Shown piece after piece: positions 6,680-14,372 of a stretch of DNA of 14,372 bases. The notes under the pieces are model-generated. The model made no database searches, had not been told where the DNA came from, and saw only the letters and a program-made list of their open reading frames with translations. The stretch is from assembly GCA_019454665.1 (NCBI GenBank), contig JACFNW010000014.1, positions 1 to 14,372 on the forward strand. Direction: 5' to 3'. Within the stretch, counting starts at the first letter, position 1. Each line of letters starts with the position of its first letter. A program made the position numbers and the translations under genes. The stretch comes from Fimbriimonadaceae bacterium (GTDB lineage: Bacteria; Armatimonadota; Fimbriimonadia; Fimbriimonadales; Fimbriimonadaceae).

Positions 6680-9216
6680 CTCCAGACGGCTAACGGCAGT
6701 TCGGTTTCCACCCTCACATCGGCATGGCGCGGACGAACCCGTAGGGCATAGCCCCAGTAGCCGGCAACATCCAAGGCGACCGCCGCCGCATAGTGAAACG
6801 GCCCGGAACCCTTGGGCGCGCCCAAGTCGTAAGCCAGCGTCGAACCCAGTTCCTGGTTTGGACCGACCCGGCCGACCAACGCCTCGACGACGACGTCCTC
6901 TGGCCGCAACGAGCCCAGTTCGACGGTCGCCCTAACCTGGAATGACCCACCCAGGGGGTTGACGCCCTTCAGGTCGTCCTCCACGGAGAGCACCTTGACG
7001 CCGTCCCAAGCCGATTCGACCCGCTCCTTCCAGAGCCAAGCGGCCTCGGCCCGTGCCAGGTCGCCACTCAGCCCCTTGAAGGCTCGGTGCGCGGGCAGGT
7101 ACGCCGTGGTCACGTAGTCCTCCACCATACGATGGGTGCTGAACCGGTGCGAAAGTTCGGCCATTGACGAGCGGATCATCTCGACCCATGCTCGGGGCGG
7201 ATCGCCGTTGAGCCGCTGATAGAATCGCGGCACGATCTGCTCCTCGAGAATCTGATACAGGCGGACCGAGTCGAGCCAATCCTGGTGCGCCTCGTCGCCG
7301 ACCTGCGTCCGGTCGCCGATGGCCCAGCCCACCGAAGGGCTGTAGCCCTCGTCCCACCAGCCATCGAGGATGCTGAGGTTCAAGCCGCCGTTGGGCACGA
7401 CCTTCATGCCGCTCGTGCCGCTGGCCTCCATCGGTCGTCGCGGGTTGTTCAACCACACGTCCACGCCCTGGACCAACTGCCTCGCCACGGCCATGTCGTA
7501 GTCCTCGACGAACACAACGCGCGACTGCGCGCCTTCGCTCTCGATGAACTGGAACAACTGCTGGATGAACGTCTTGCCGCCGTCGTCGCGAGGGTGGCTC
7601 TTGCCGGCGATGACGATCTGGACGCCGCGCTCGGCGTGGAACAACAGCCGCTTGAGCCGCGCCCGGTCGGCCAGCAGCAGCGTTGCCCGTTTGTACGTGG
7701 CGAACCGTCGGGCAAAGCCGATCGTCAACAGGCGCGGATCGAGAATCTGATCGGTGGGTACCTGGCCCCCTCGGCGGACGACGTCCTGCTCGTGCCGATT
7801 GCGCACGAACCGCACGAGATCGGCCCGTTGCCGCTCGCGCACGGCCCACAGCTCCTCGTCGGGGATGGCGGACACCCGCCTCCAAACGTCCGGACTCGAG
7901 GCCTGCGCCCATTCGGGGCCCAAGTGACGCTCCAGCAGTTCGGCCATGCGACGCCCCACCCACGTCGGCGTATGGATGCCGTTGGTGACCGGGTCAATGG
8001 GCACCTCGTCCTCGGGTGTTTCGGGCCAACGGTTCTTGAACAGTGCGCGGGACACCTTGGCATGGAGTTCGCTGACCCCGTTGATCCGGTTGGCGTTGTT
8101 CATGGCGAGGACGGCCATGTTGAACCTCGGGTCGCCTGCAGGGCCGAGCCGCCCCAAGTCGGCGAACTCGTCGAAGGGAATACCGAGCGACTCGGCCACG
8201 CCGGAGAAGTACCGGTGGACCAAGTCTTGGTTGAACAGGTCGAACCCAGCGGGAACGGGCGTGTGCGTCGTGAACACGTTGCCCTGTCGCGTGGCCTGGC
8301 GCGCGACCGCATAGCTGCAACCGTTGCGCTCCATGTACTGGCGGATGCGCTCGACCGAAAGGAACGCCGCGTGCCCCTCGTTCATGTGGCACACGGTCGG
8401 CTGGACGCCCAACGCTTGGAGAGCCTTCATGCCCCCGATGCCCAAGATGAGTTCCTGCCGCAGGCGAAGTTCCTCGTCGCCGCCGTAGAGCGTGTCCGTG
8501 ATGGTCTTGTCATCGGGTGCGTTGTCCATCACGTTGCTGTCGAGCAGGAACAACGGCACGCGGCCCACGTCGGCCCGCCACACCTGACACGTGATCACGC
8601 GATCGGGCAGGTCCACGCGGACGCGAATGGGCTGTCCATCGTCGCCCCGCTGGAGCGCGAGCGGCAACTGGTAGAAGTCAATGGTCGGGTAGTGCTCCTC
8701 TTGCCAACCGCTTGGGTTCAGCCGCTGGCGGAAGTAGCCCCGCGAGTACAGCAGTCCCACGCCGACGAGCGGGATGCCGAGGTCGCTCGCGGCTTTGAGG
8801 TGGTCGCCGGCCAGTACGCCGAGACCTCCCGAGTAGATCGGCATCGCCTCGCTCACCCCGAACTCGGCGCAGAAGTACGCGATGCAAAGGTCGGGGTCGG
8901 AACTCCGAAGATGGGCGTCGAACCAAGTGGGTTGCGTCAGATACCGCTCGAGGTCCTCTGCAACGACACGCATCTTGGCCAGGAGCACCTCGTCGGCGGC
9001 CAGCCGCTCCAAATCCGTCGGGGTGAGGCGACGGATCATCTGGACCGGGTTGTGCCCCACTTCTTCCCACAAGCGCTTGTCAATGCTCCGGAAGAGCTCG
9101 CGCGTCGCATGCGACCATGTCCATCGGAAATTGGTGGCGATGCGCTCCAAGGGTCGCAGTCGCTCGGGCAGCTCGGCCACGACTTCGAAGGATCGCGTGT
9201 ACTTGGGATGTCTCAT
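6676..9216 (-). CDS. glgP: Alpha-glucan (glycogen/maltodextrin) phosphorylase, GT35
   Basis: The 846-residue enzyme phosphorolyses alpha-1,4-glucans to glucose 1-phosphate using pyridoxal phosphate. It is the short archaeal/Thermotoga-type phosphorylase: it opens with the DUF3417-type N-terminal domain (RLRPLERIATNFRWTWS, then SIDKRLWEEVGHNPVQMI, roughly residues 10-100). The phosphorylase core follows, with FGVSEAMPIYSGGLGVLAGD near 140-160, CHMNEGHAAF, GFARRFATYKRA, and the PLP-lysine motif EASGTSGMKVVPNGG, whose Lys is residue 605. A C-terminal region of about 150 residues, including ATVELGSLRPEDVVVEAL, is typical of this subgroup. No frameshift or missing catalytic motif was noticed. It lies 61 bases downstream of the membrane protease gene on the same strand and could be read through from it. 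No glycogen synthase or debranching enzyme lies nearby. The start precedes the conserved domain closely; no good ribosome binding site is visible. Confidence 0.95.
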   Translation of the reverse strand: MRHPKYTRSFEVVAELPERLRPLERIATNFRWTWSHATRELFRSIDKRLWEEVGHNPVQMIRRLTPTDLERLAADEVLLAKMRVVAEDLERYLTQPTWFDAHLRSSDPDLCIAYFCAEFGVSEAMPIYSGGLGVLAGDHLKAASDLGIPLVGVGLLYSRGYFRQRLNPSGWQEEHYPTIDFYQLPLALQRGDDGQPIRVRVDLPDRVITCQVWRADVGRVPLFLLDSNVMDNAPDDKTITDTLYGGDEELRLRQELILGIGGMKALQALGVQPTVCHMNEGHAAFLSVERIRQYMERNGCSYAVARQATRQGNVFTTHTPVPAGFDLFNQDLVHRYFSGVAESLGIPFDEFADLGRLGPAGDPRFNMAVLAMNNANRINGVSELHAKVSRALFKNRWPETPEDEVPIDPVTNGIHTPTWVGRRMAELLERHLGPEWAQASSPDVWRRVSAIPDEELWAVRERQRADLVRFVRNRHEQDVVRRGGQVPTDQILDPRLLTIGFARRFATYKRATLLLADRARLKRLLFHAERGVQIVIAGKSHPRDDGGKTFIQQLFQFIESEGAQSRVVFVEDYDMAVARQLVQGVDVWLNNPRRPMEASGTSGMKVVPNGGLNLSILDGWWDEGYSPSVGWAIGDRTQVGDEAHQDWLDSVRLYQILEEQIVPRFYQRLNGDPPRAWVEMIRSSMAELSHRFSTHRMVEDYVTTAYLPAHRAFKGLSGDLARAEAAWLWKERVESAWDGVKVLSVEDDLKGVNPLGGSFQVRATVELGSLRPEDVVVEALVGRVGPNQELGSTLAYDLGAPKGSGPFHYAAAVALDVAGYWGYALRVRPRHADVRVETELPLAVWS

Positions 9217-9271
9217 GGCAAGGGGCGCAGGAGACGTCGTCGTCGTCCGCAGGGGTCCAAGTATGGCAGAC

Positions 9272-9285
9272 CCGCCGCTAGGCGG
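9272..9285. other. Short GC hairpin at the end of the membrane protease gene
   Basis: CCGCC (9272-9276) and GGCGG (9281-9285) flank a four-base loop that includes the stop codon of the protease gene. The five-pair stem is all G-C, but no U-run follows on either strand, so it is a weak candidate for attenuation or mRNA 3'-end stability and not a proven terminator. Confidence 0.25.
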
Positions 9286-10351
9286 AGCCGCGCCGCGCCC
9301 GCTCGAGCATCATGAACTCGCCCAAGTTCTCCACGGTGATGATGCCAAGAAGCCGCTCTTCCACCATGACCAGGATCGGCGTTCGGTCTTCGGCGAACAT
9401 CTCGAGCACCGAATCGAGGGGCGTATTGGGAAGAACGACGCGGAAATCGCGGCGCATCGCCCCTCCAACGTAGGAATCCGGGCCGCTCGCGGTCATCGCA
9501 CCGGCGAGCTCGTCTCGGCCCAGCAACCCCAAGACCCTTCCTTCCAGCATCACGGGGAACGCCTGCTGCCACCCCTGAACGACCAGCGTGGCCGCCTCGG
9601 AGAGAGTCGCGTTGGGCGAGAGCGTCCGAAACCGGGTCATCATCGCATCGAGGGCCAGCTTGCTCGCTGTCAGCGAGTGCCCCACGGCGCTGGCGACCTC
9701 CTGCCCCGCGCCGAGGAACACAAACGCGGCGATGATCATGAGGACGATCTGCTGACCGAAGACACCCAAGAAGAACAGCACGACGGCCAGAAACTGGCCG
9801 ATGCCCGCCGCGATCCCCGTCGCCTTGGTCTCGCCGATCCGCATCGCGAGAACGGCTCGCAGAATGCGTCCGCCATCCATCGGGAACGCGGGAAGCATGT
9901 TGAAGCCAAACAAGAACAGGTTCGCTTCGAGCAAGGCCACCACCAACGACTGCTCGCCGAGCCGTGCGGTGAAGTCGAGCGTTTGACCCGTGGACCACAC
10001 GATCGGGGCCAGGACGGCAACGATCGCCAAGTTGACGGCCGGCCCCGCGATCGTGATCCAGAACTCCTGTTTGGGATTCGGGCGTCCTGTGAGCATGGCG
10101 ACACCCCCGATGGGATAGAGCGTGATGTCGCGGATGCCGATGCCGCACTTGAGGGCGGTCAGGGCGTGCCCGAGTTCGTGCAGCAACACGCACGCGAACA
10201 CGGCCACGACGATGCCGATGGCGCGGGGCGCGTCCTTCCCTGCCGGCAAGCCGATCCACACGAGCAACAACAGGAACGTGAAGTGCACGCGGATGGGAAT
10301 GCCTGACACGGTGGCCAGCCGAAACGACCAGGGGCTCTGAGGGCGCGACAT
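9278..10351 (-). CDS. Site-2-type intramembrane zinc metalloprotease (M50) with two CBS domains
   Basis: The protein has 357 residues from the ATG at 10351, which puts MSRPQSPWSF ahead of the first membrane segment. A longer in-frame start at 10510 would add 53 atypical residues lying over the start of dnaE, so I reject it. Zinc motifs are HELGH (58-62) in a membrane helix and NMLPAFPMDGG (151-161, Asp159), both as in S2P/SpoIVFB-type proteases that cut transmembrane substrates. About six hydrophobic helices occupy roughly 22-216. The cytoplasmic C-terminus holds two CBS modules (about 237-290, with FPVMLEGRVLGLLGRDEL, and 297-346, with TPILVMVEERLLGIITVENL), which in known proteins bind adenine nucleotides. 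This is the architecture of archaeal MJ0392-like proteases. The substrate is unknown; no anti-sigma factor gene is adjacent. It precedes the phosphorylase gene on the same strand and is divergent from dnaE. Confidence 0.93.
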   Translation of the reverse strand: MSRPQSPWSFRLATVSGIPIRVHFTFLLLLVWIGLPAGKDAPRAIGIVVAVFACVLLHELGHALTALKCGIGIRDITLYPIGGVAMLTGRPNPKQEFWITIAGPAVNLAIVAVLAPIVWSTGQTLDFTARLGEQSLVVALLEANLFLFGFNMLPAFPMDGGRILRAVLAMRIGETKATGIAAGIGQFLAVVLFFLGVFGQQIVLMIIAAFVFLGAGQEVASAVGHSLTASKLALDAMMTRFRTLSPNATLSEAATLVVQGWQQAFPVMLEGRVLGLLGRDELAGAMTASGPDSYVGGAMRRDFRVVLPNTPLDSVLEMFAEDRTPILVMVEERLLGIITVENLGEFMMLERARRGSA

Positions 10352-10508
10352 GCGGCGTTGATAGGGCGCTAGTATCCCCCATCGCGACGCAGCGCACCGG
10401 GACGAGGATGGCGCTCCAAACGACGGCCCTATTTCGTCACAATACATGCGGGCGACCGCCGCGGAGGTTCCACTTCGCCCTCTTCGCCCACCCCCGCCTC
10501 TCGTTCGC

Positions 10509-13500
10509 ATGAAGTTCGTTCACCTGCACAACCACACCGAGTACAGCCTCCTCGACGGCGCCAACCGCATCCCAGACATGGTGGCCCGCACGAAGGAACT
10601 CGGCATGGACGCGCTGGCGATCTCGGACCACGGCGTGATGTTCGGGGTCATGGAGTTCTACTGGGAGTGCCAGAAGAAGGGCGTCAAGCCCATCATCGGC
10701 GTCGAGGCCTACATCGCGCCGCGCGGCATCGCCCGCCGACAGCAGGAGGACCCGCTCTACCACCTCCTGCTGCTCGCCCAGAACCTGCAGGGCTACCGCA
10801 ACCTGTGCAAGTTGTCCTCGATCGCCGCGCTCGACGGCTTCTACGGCAAGCCCCGCATTGACTACGACATCCTCGAGAAGTTCAGCGAGGGCGTCATCGC
10901 CACGAGCACCTGCTTGGGCAGCGAGATCAACCAGACCCTGCTCGCCGGCGACTACGAGGAGGCGCAGCGCATCGCGGGCCGCTACAAGGAGATCTTCGGC
11001 CCGGACCGCTACTTCATCGAGCTGCAGGACCATCGCCTTCCCGAGCAGGCCACGATCCGCGAACCGCTCGTCCGCATCGCGCGCGAGCTCGACCTGAAGC
11101 TCATCGCCACGAACGACGCCCACTACCTTTGCAAGCAGGACCACAACCCTCACGACGTCCTGCTCTGCATCCAGTTGGGCAAGCAGCTCAACGAGCCCAA
11201 GCGCATGCGCTTCGAGACCGAGGAGTTTTACATCAAGTCCCCTGAGGAGATGCTGGAGCTGTTCAAGGACGTGCCCGAAGCCCTTGAGAACACCAACCTC
11301 ATCGCCGAGATGTGCGAGGTGGATCTGGGCAAGCAAGAGGCCACGATGCCCGACCCGGACCTGCCAGAAGGGGAAACGCCGGCCACTTACCTGAGGAAAC
11401 TGTGCTTCGAGCGACTTCCCGAGCGCATGGCCCACGCGGACGAACAAGCCGCCGCCCGTCTCGAATACGAACTCGACGTCATCGGCACCACTGGCTTCGA
11501 ATCCTACTTCCTGCTGGTCAAGCAGTTCACCGACTTCGCCCGCGACCGGGGCATCAACTTCGGCTTGCGCGGGTCGGCGGCGGGCTCGCTGGTGTCCTAC
11601 TGTCTGGGGATTTCGGACGTCAACCCGCTGGATTACGACCTCACGTTCGAGCGCTTCCTCAACCCCGAGCGGTTCTCCATGCCCGACATTGACATGGACT
11701 TCGAGGACGCCCGGCGGGACGAGATGATCCAATGGGTCTCCGAGAAGTACGGCACCGACCACGTGGCGCAGATCGTGACGTTTGGTACGCTCGGCGCGAA
11801 AGCGGCGATCAAGGACTGCGGGCGCGTGATGGGCTACACGCCGCAAGAGACCGACAAGATCTGCAAGGTCATCCCGACCAACCCCAAGATCACGCTGGCG
11901 AAGGCGCTGGAAGAAAGCCACGACTTCCGCGAGATGGTCGAACGGGACCCCCGCGTCCGCGTGCTGGTGGACACGGCCAAGTCGGTCGAAGGCATCTCGC
12001 GCCACTCGGCGGTGCATGCGGCGGGCATCGTCATCAGCAAGGAGCCGTTGGTCGAACACATCCCCCTCTACCGGACAAACGAGGGCATGCCGGTGACAGC
12101 CTTCGAAATGGGCGTCCTGGAGAAGATCGGCCTGCTCAAGATGGACTTCCTGGGCCTCTCGAACCTGACGGTTCTTTCGCGCGCGGTCGAGCAGATCGAA
12201 CGCACCAAGGGAGTCAAGGTGAACGTCGGCCAAATCCCGCAGGACGACGCGAAGACCTACGACATGCTTGGCCGCGCAGAAACCACCGGCGTGTTCCAGT
12301 TGGAATCGCCCGGCATGAAGCGGTACATCAAGGAGCTCAAGCCCCAGAACATCCGGGAACTGGCCGCCATGGTCGCCTTGTTCCGGCCGGGCCCGATGGA
12401 CCACATCCCCACGTTCATCGACAGCAAATTCGGGCGAAAACCCATTACCTACCTGCACCCTTCTATGGAGCCCGTTCTCCGCGAGACGTACGGCGTCATC
12501 GTGTACCAGGACCAGGTGCTCAAGCTGGTGCAGGCGATGGCCGGGTTCTCCCTCGGCAAAGCCGACATCCTCCGCCGAGCGATGGGCAAGAAGGATGCCC
12601 AAGCCATGGACTCGATGCGCGTCGAGTTCGCTCAAGGCGCTCAGGAGAGGGGCATCCCGGAGGAGACGGTCAAGGCCGTTTGGGAACTGCTGCTTCCCTT
12701 TGCGGGCTACGCGTTCAACAAGGCGCACGCGGTCTGCTACGCCATCCTCGCCTATCAAACGGCCTATCTGAAGGCCAACTACCCCGTCGAGTACATGGCC
12801 GCGATGCTGTCCTCGTTCCGCGAGAACGCGGGCAAGGTCACCACGCTGATCGAGGAATGCCGCCGGATGAAGATCCCGGTCATCCAGCCCGACATCAACG
12901 AGTCGGGCCTCGACTTCACGATCACGAACGACTCGATCCGCGTCGGGTTGGCCGCCATCAAGGGCGTGGGCGCGGGCCTGGTCGAAGGCATCCTTGCCGA
13001 ACGGGGCGGCTATCCGGGCGACCCCGAATACAAGCCGTTCACCCACCTGTACGAGTTCTGCGAACGCACGCGCCACCACGGGATGAACAAGACGGCCCTG
13101 GAAGCCATGATCCGCGTCGGCGCATTCGACAGCATCGAACCCAACCGCAACGCCTTGCTTCACGTCGCCGAAGGGGCCATGGCTTACGCCGAATCGGTCA
13201 CCCGCGACCGAGCCGTGGGCCAGGATTCGCTGTTCGACCAAGGCGCCGCCACCGAGACCACGACGCAACGCCACTACCCGCCGATCCCGCCCGCCGACCC
13301 GCCAACGCGTTCGGTCAACCTGGCATGGGAGAAGGACGCGCTGGGCATCTACGTTTCGGATCACCCGCTGCGGGGCTACCGCATGGCCCTCCGGCGCGTG
13401 GCCACCCACGAATGCGCGGTGATCCCCGAAGCGCCCGACGGCGAGCAGGTGCGGTTGGCGGGAGTCATCGCCAGTTTGCGCATCACCACCGTCAAGAAGA

Positions 13501-14036
13501 GCGGCGAGCGTATGGCGACGCTGGTGCTGGAGGACTTCAGCGGGCAGGTCGAAGTGTGCGTGTTTCCTCGCACCTACGCGCGGGTGAAGGACCGGCTGGA
13601 GAAAGACTCTGTGGTCAAGCTGCGCGGCGCGGTGCGGCATCAGGAACGCGCGGGCAACAAGACGGTGGACGTGCGTCTGGACGAAGTCGAGCCACTCGGC
13701 GAAGAACCCGATATCGGCCCGAACGGTGCCGACGATGCGAAGTTGGTGATCCAGATTGATCGGGCCAAGGCCAGACAACTGATCGGGCTCAAGGACCTTG
13801 CGTCGCGGTACCGAGGCACGACGGAACTGGTCCTCCAAGTCATGCCGAACGACCGCTACCCGATCCTCAGCACGGGCTACTATGTGGATCACAACCCCGA
13901 ATTCCTCGACGAGTTGAAGGCGTTGATCCCTGCTTGCCGCGTCGAGTTTTGGGATGACTCGTTCGGGCAGGAAACCCACGAAGAGACCGAGCCTCCCAAG
14001 CAGGAATGGGCCCTTCAGGAAAGCACACCGGCATGA
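10509..14036 (+). CDS. dnaE: DNA polymerase III subunit alpha
   Basis: This is the replicative C-family polymerase, 1175 residues (E. coli: 1160). Start: ATG at 10509, because MKFVHLHNHTEYSLLDG is where DnaE proteins begin; the in-frame ATG at 10446 would add 21 Arg/Pro-rich residues. Domains in order: PHP (1-about 270); palm with RGSAAGS (354-360), PDIDMDF with catalytic Asp393 and Asp395, and the third Asp546 in LLKMDFLGL; fingers with AGYAFNKAHAVCYAILAYQT; helix-hairpin-helix region (AAIKGVGAGLVEGI); OB fold (about 981-1050, VRLAGVIASLRITT to VKLRGAV); and a C-terminal segment to 1175. All the usual PHP metal-ligand positions seem filled (H7, H9, D16, H41, E66, H85, C135, D203, H205), unlike E. 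coli. The upstream GGAGG at 10463-10467 is too far away (41 bases) to serve this start. It is coupled to the next gene by a 4-base overlap. Confidence 0.97.
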   Translation: MKFVHLHNHTEYSLLDGANRIPDMVARTKELGMDALAISDHGVMFGVMEFYWECQKKGVKPIIGVEAYIAPRGIARRQQEDPLYHLLLLAQNLQGYRNLCKLSSIAALDGFYGKPRIDYDILEKFSEGVIATSTCLGSEINQTLLAGDYEEAQRIAGRYKEIFGPDRYFIELQDHRLPEQATIREPLVRIARELDLKLIATNDAHYLCKQDHNPHDVLLCIQLGKQLNEPKRMRFETEEFYIKSPEEMLELFKDVPEALENTNLIAEMCEVDLGKQEATMPDPDLPEGETPATYLRKLCFERLPERMAHADEQAAARLEYELDVIGTTGFESYFLLVKQFTDFARDRGINFGLRGSAAGSLVSYCLGISDVNPLDYDLTFERFLNPERFSMPDIDMDFEDARRDEMIQWVSEKYGTDHVAQIVTFGTLGAKAAIKDCGRVMGYTPQETDKICKVIPTNPKITLAKALEESHDFREMVERDPRVRVLVDTAKSVEGISRHSAVHAAGIVISKEPLVEHIPLYRTNEGMPVTAFEMGVLEKIGLLKMDFLGLSNLTVLSRAVEQIERTKGVKVNVGQIPQDDAKTYDMLGRAETTGVFQLESPGMKRYIKELKPQNIRELAAMVALFRPGPMDHIPTFIDSKFGRKPITYLHPSMEPVLRETYGVIVYQDQVLKLVQAMAGFSLGKADILRRAMGKKDAQAMDSMRVEFAQGAQERGIPEETVKAVWELLLPFAGYAFNKAHAVCYAILAYQTAYLKANYPVEYMAAMLSSFRENAGKVTTLIEECRRMKIPVIQPDINESGLDFTITNDSIRVGLAAIKGVGAGLVEGILAERGGYPGDPEYKPFTHLYEFCERTRHHGMNKTALEAMIRVGAFDSIEPNRNALLHVAEGAMAYAESVTRDRAVGQDSLFDQGAATETTTQRHYPPIPPADPPTRSVNLAWEKDALGIYVSDHPLRGYRMALRRVATHECAVIPEAPDGEQVRLAGVIASLRITTVKKSGERMATLVLEDFSGQVEVCVFPRTYARVKDRLEKDSVVKLRGAVRHQERAGNKTVDVRLDEVEPLGEEPDIGPNGADDAKLVIQIDRAKARQLIGLKDLASRYRGTTELVLQVMPNDRYPILSTGYYVDHNPEFLDELKALIPACRVEFWDDSFGQETHEETEPPKQEWALQESTPA

Positions 14037-14372
14037 TGTCGAACCTACGCACCTTTGTCGCCGCGCAACGTCTCGCCATCTTCGAGCGCCTCAAGGCTGG
14101 CCTCGCGCCCGAGGGTTGCGAGTTCGAGCAAGCCGCCCTGCAGGAGGCCCGGACCAAGGGCGCACCCCAGATGGGTTCGACGGTGTACCGCCCCGACCAA
14201 ATCCGCCTCGAGTTCATCTACTCCGACCCCCAGGGCGGAACGATGGTCTTCGTGGTCTGCGTGACACCGCCGGAGCGCATCGTCGCGCTCCCCGTCCCCG
14301 CTTGGGTGGTCGAGAACATCTGGCAAGGCGAAGTGCACGGCTCGCACGCGTTCGAATCGGAAGCCTACGCCC
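14033..14372 (+). CDS. Unrecognised protein coupled to dnaE, truncated by the window edge
   Basis: An open frame starts at ATGATG (14033 or 14036), overlaps the dnaE stop in the arrangement ATGA, and stays open for 113 codons to the right edge. The visible product begins MMSNLRTFVAAQRLAIFERL and contains GSTVYRPDQIRLEFIYSDPQ, TMVFVVCVTPPERIVALPVP and AWVVENIWQGEVHGSHAFES. It has no signal peptide, membrane segment or motif I can name; it looks like a small soluble alpha/beta protein. Codon use matches its neighbours, and the stop/start overlap is strong evidence that it is a real gene translated with dnaE. Function unknown; a role in replication cannot be inferred from position alone. Confidence 0.75.
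   Translation, partial: MMSNLRTFVAAQRLAIFERLKAGLAPEGCEFEQAALQEARTKGAPQMGSTVYRPDQIRLEFIYSDPQGGTMVFVVCVTPPERIVALPVPAWVVENIWQGEVHGSHAFESEAYA

Noticed and set aside
7285..9315. Long plus-strand open frame opposite glgP
   Set aside because: It is a mirror artefact of third-codon GC bias. The minus-strand phosphorylase is unmistakable.
10371..10376. GATACT (minus strand) as a -10 box for the membrane protease gene
   Set aside because: Position relative to the start at 10351 is plausible, but no -35 element is seen 17 bases upstream.
10438..10443. CACAAT as a -10 box for dnaE, and similarly 1854-1859 for the ApgM-like gene
   Set aside because: Both resemble a -10 element, but neither has a recognisable -35 at 16-18 bases, and the second would leave only a few bases before the start codon. 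Too weak to list.
10437..13979. Very long (1180-codon) open frame antisense to dnaE
   Set aside because: Its product is His/Val/Asp-rich low-complexity sequence with no domain, as expected when a GC-rich gene with strong third-position bias is read on the other strand. dnaE on the plus strand has every family motif.

Overview
The window is bacterial, GC-rich (about two-thirds G+C by eye) and almost entirely coding, with eight complete genes, one gene cut by the right edge, and no gap over about 160 bases. No rRNA, tRNA, insertion sequence, CRISPR array or phage gene was seen. A PEP-CTERM secreted protein with a two-membered signal/anchor layout, a family-9 glycosyltransferase of the heptosyltransferase type, a short archaeal/Thermotoga-type alpha-glucan phosphorylase and a DnaE polymerase with an apparently intact PHP domain suggest a diderm environmental bacterium. 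My best guess is Armatimonadota (Fimbriimonadia-like) or a relative in the Planctomycetota/Verrucomicrobiota direction. No phylogenetic marker here proves that. Most genes lack a clear Shine-Dalgarno sequence; the PEP-CTERM gene is the exception.

Layout. Bases 9-893 (+) encode a DapA-family pyruvate-dependent aldolase that probably is not the true lysine enzyme. Facing it, 903-1718 (-) is a PEP-CTERM protein with a near-consensus sigma-70 promoter at 1795-1823. Divergent from that promoter, a tight three-gene run on the + strand begins: a degenerate homologue of the archaeal-type cofactor-independent phosphoglycerate mutase (1868-2953), an exported protein with about twelve Asp/Gly-rich repeats followed by an alpha-helical HEAT-like region (2941-5718), and a GT9 glycosyltransferase (5720-6679). 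The junctions are a 13-base overlap and a 1-base gap, so the three are almost certainly co-transcribed.

On the - strand, converging on that run, lie a site-2-type membrane metalloprotease with two CBS domains (9278-10351) and then alpha-glucan phosphorylase (6676-9216). The phosphorylase stop codon shares two bases with the stop of the glycosyltransferase. Divergent from the protease is dnaE, the replicative DNA polymerase III alpha subunit (10509-14036, +), overlapped by 4 bases by an unrecognised gene that runs off the window.

The best candidate for something undescribed is the 1868-6679 run. It combines a phosphatase-fold protein that has lost its catalytic metal ligands, a periplasmic or secreted repeat-plus-solenoid protein of unknown role, and a sugar transferase. 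A role in envelope glycan assembly or sensing is only an inference from the company these genes keep. The other genes are ordinary housekeeping or metabolic functions.
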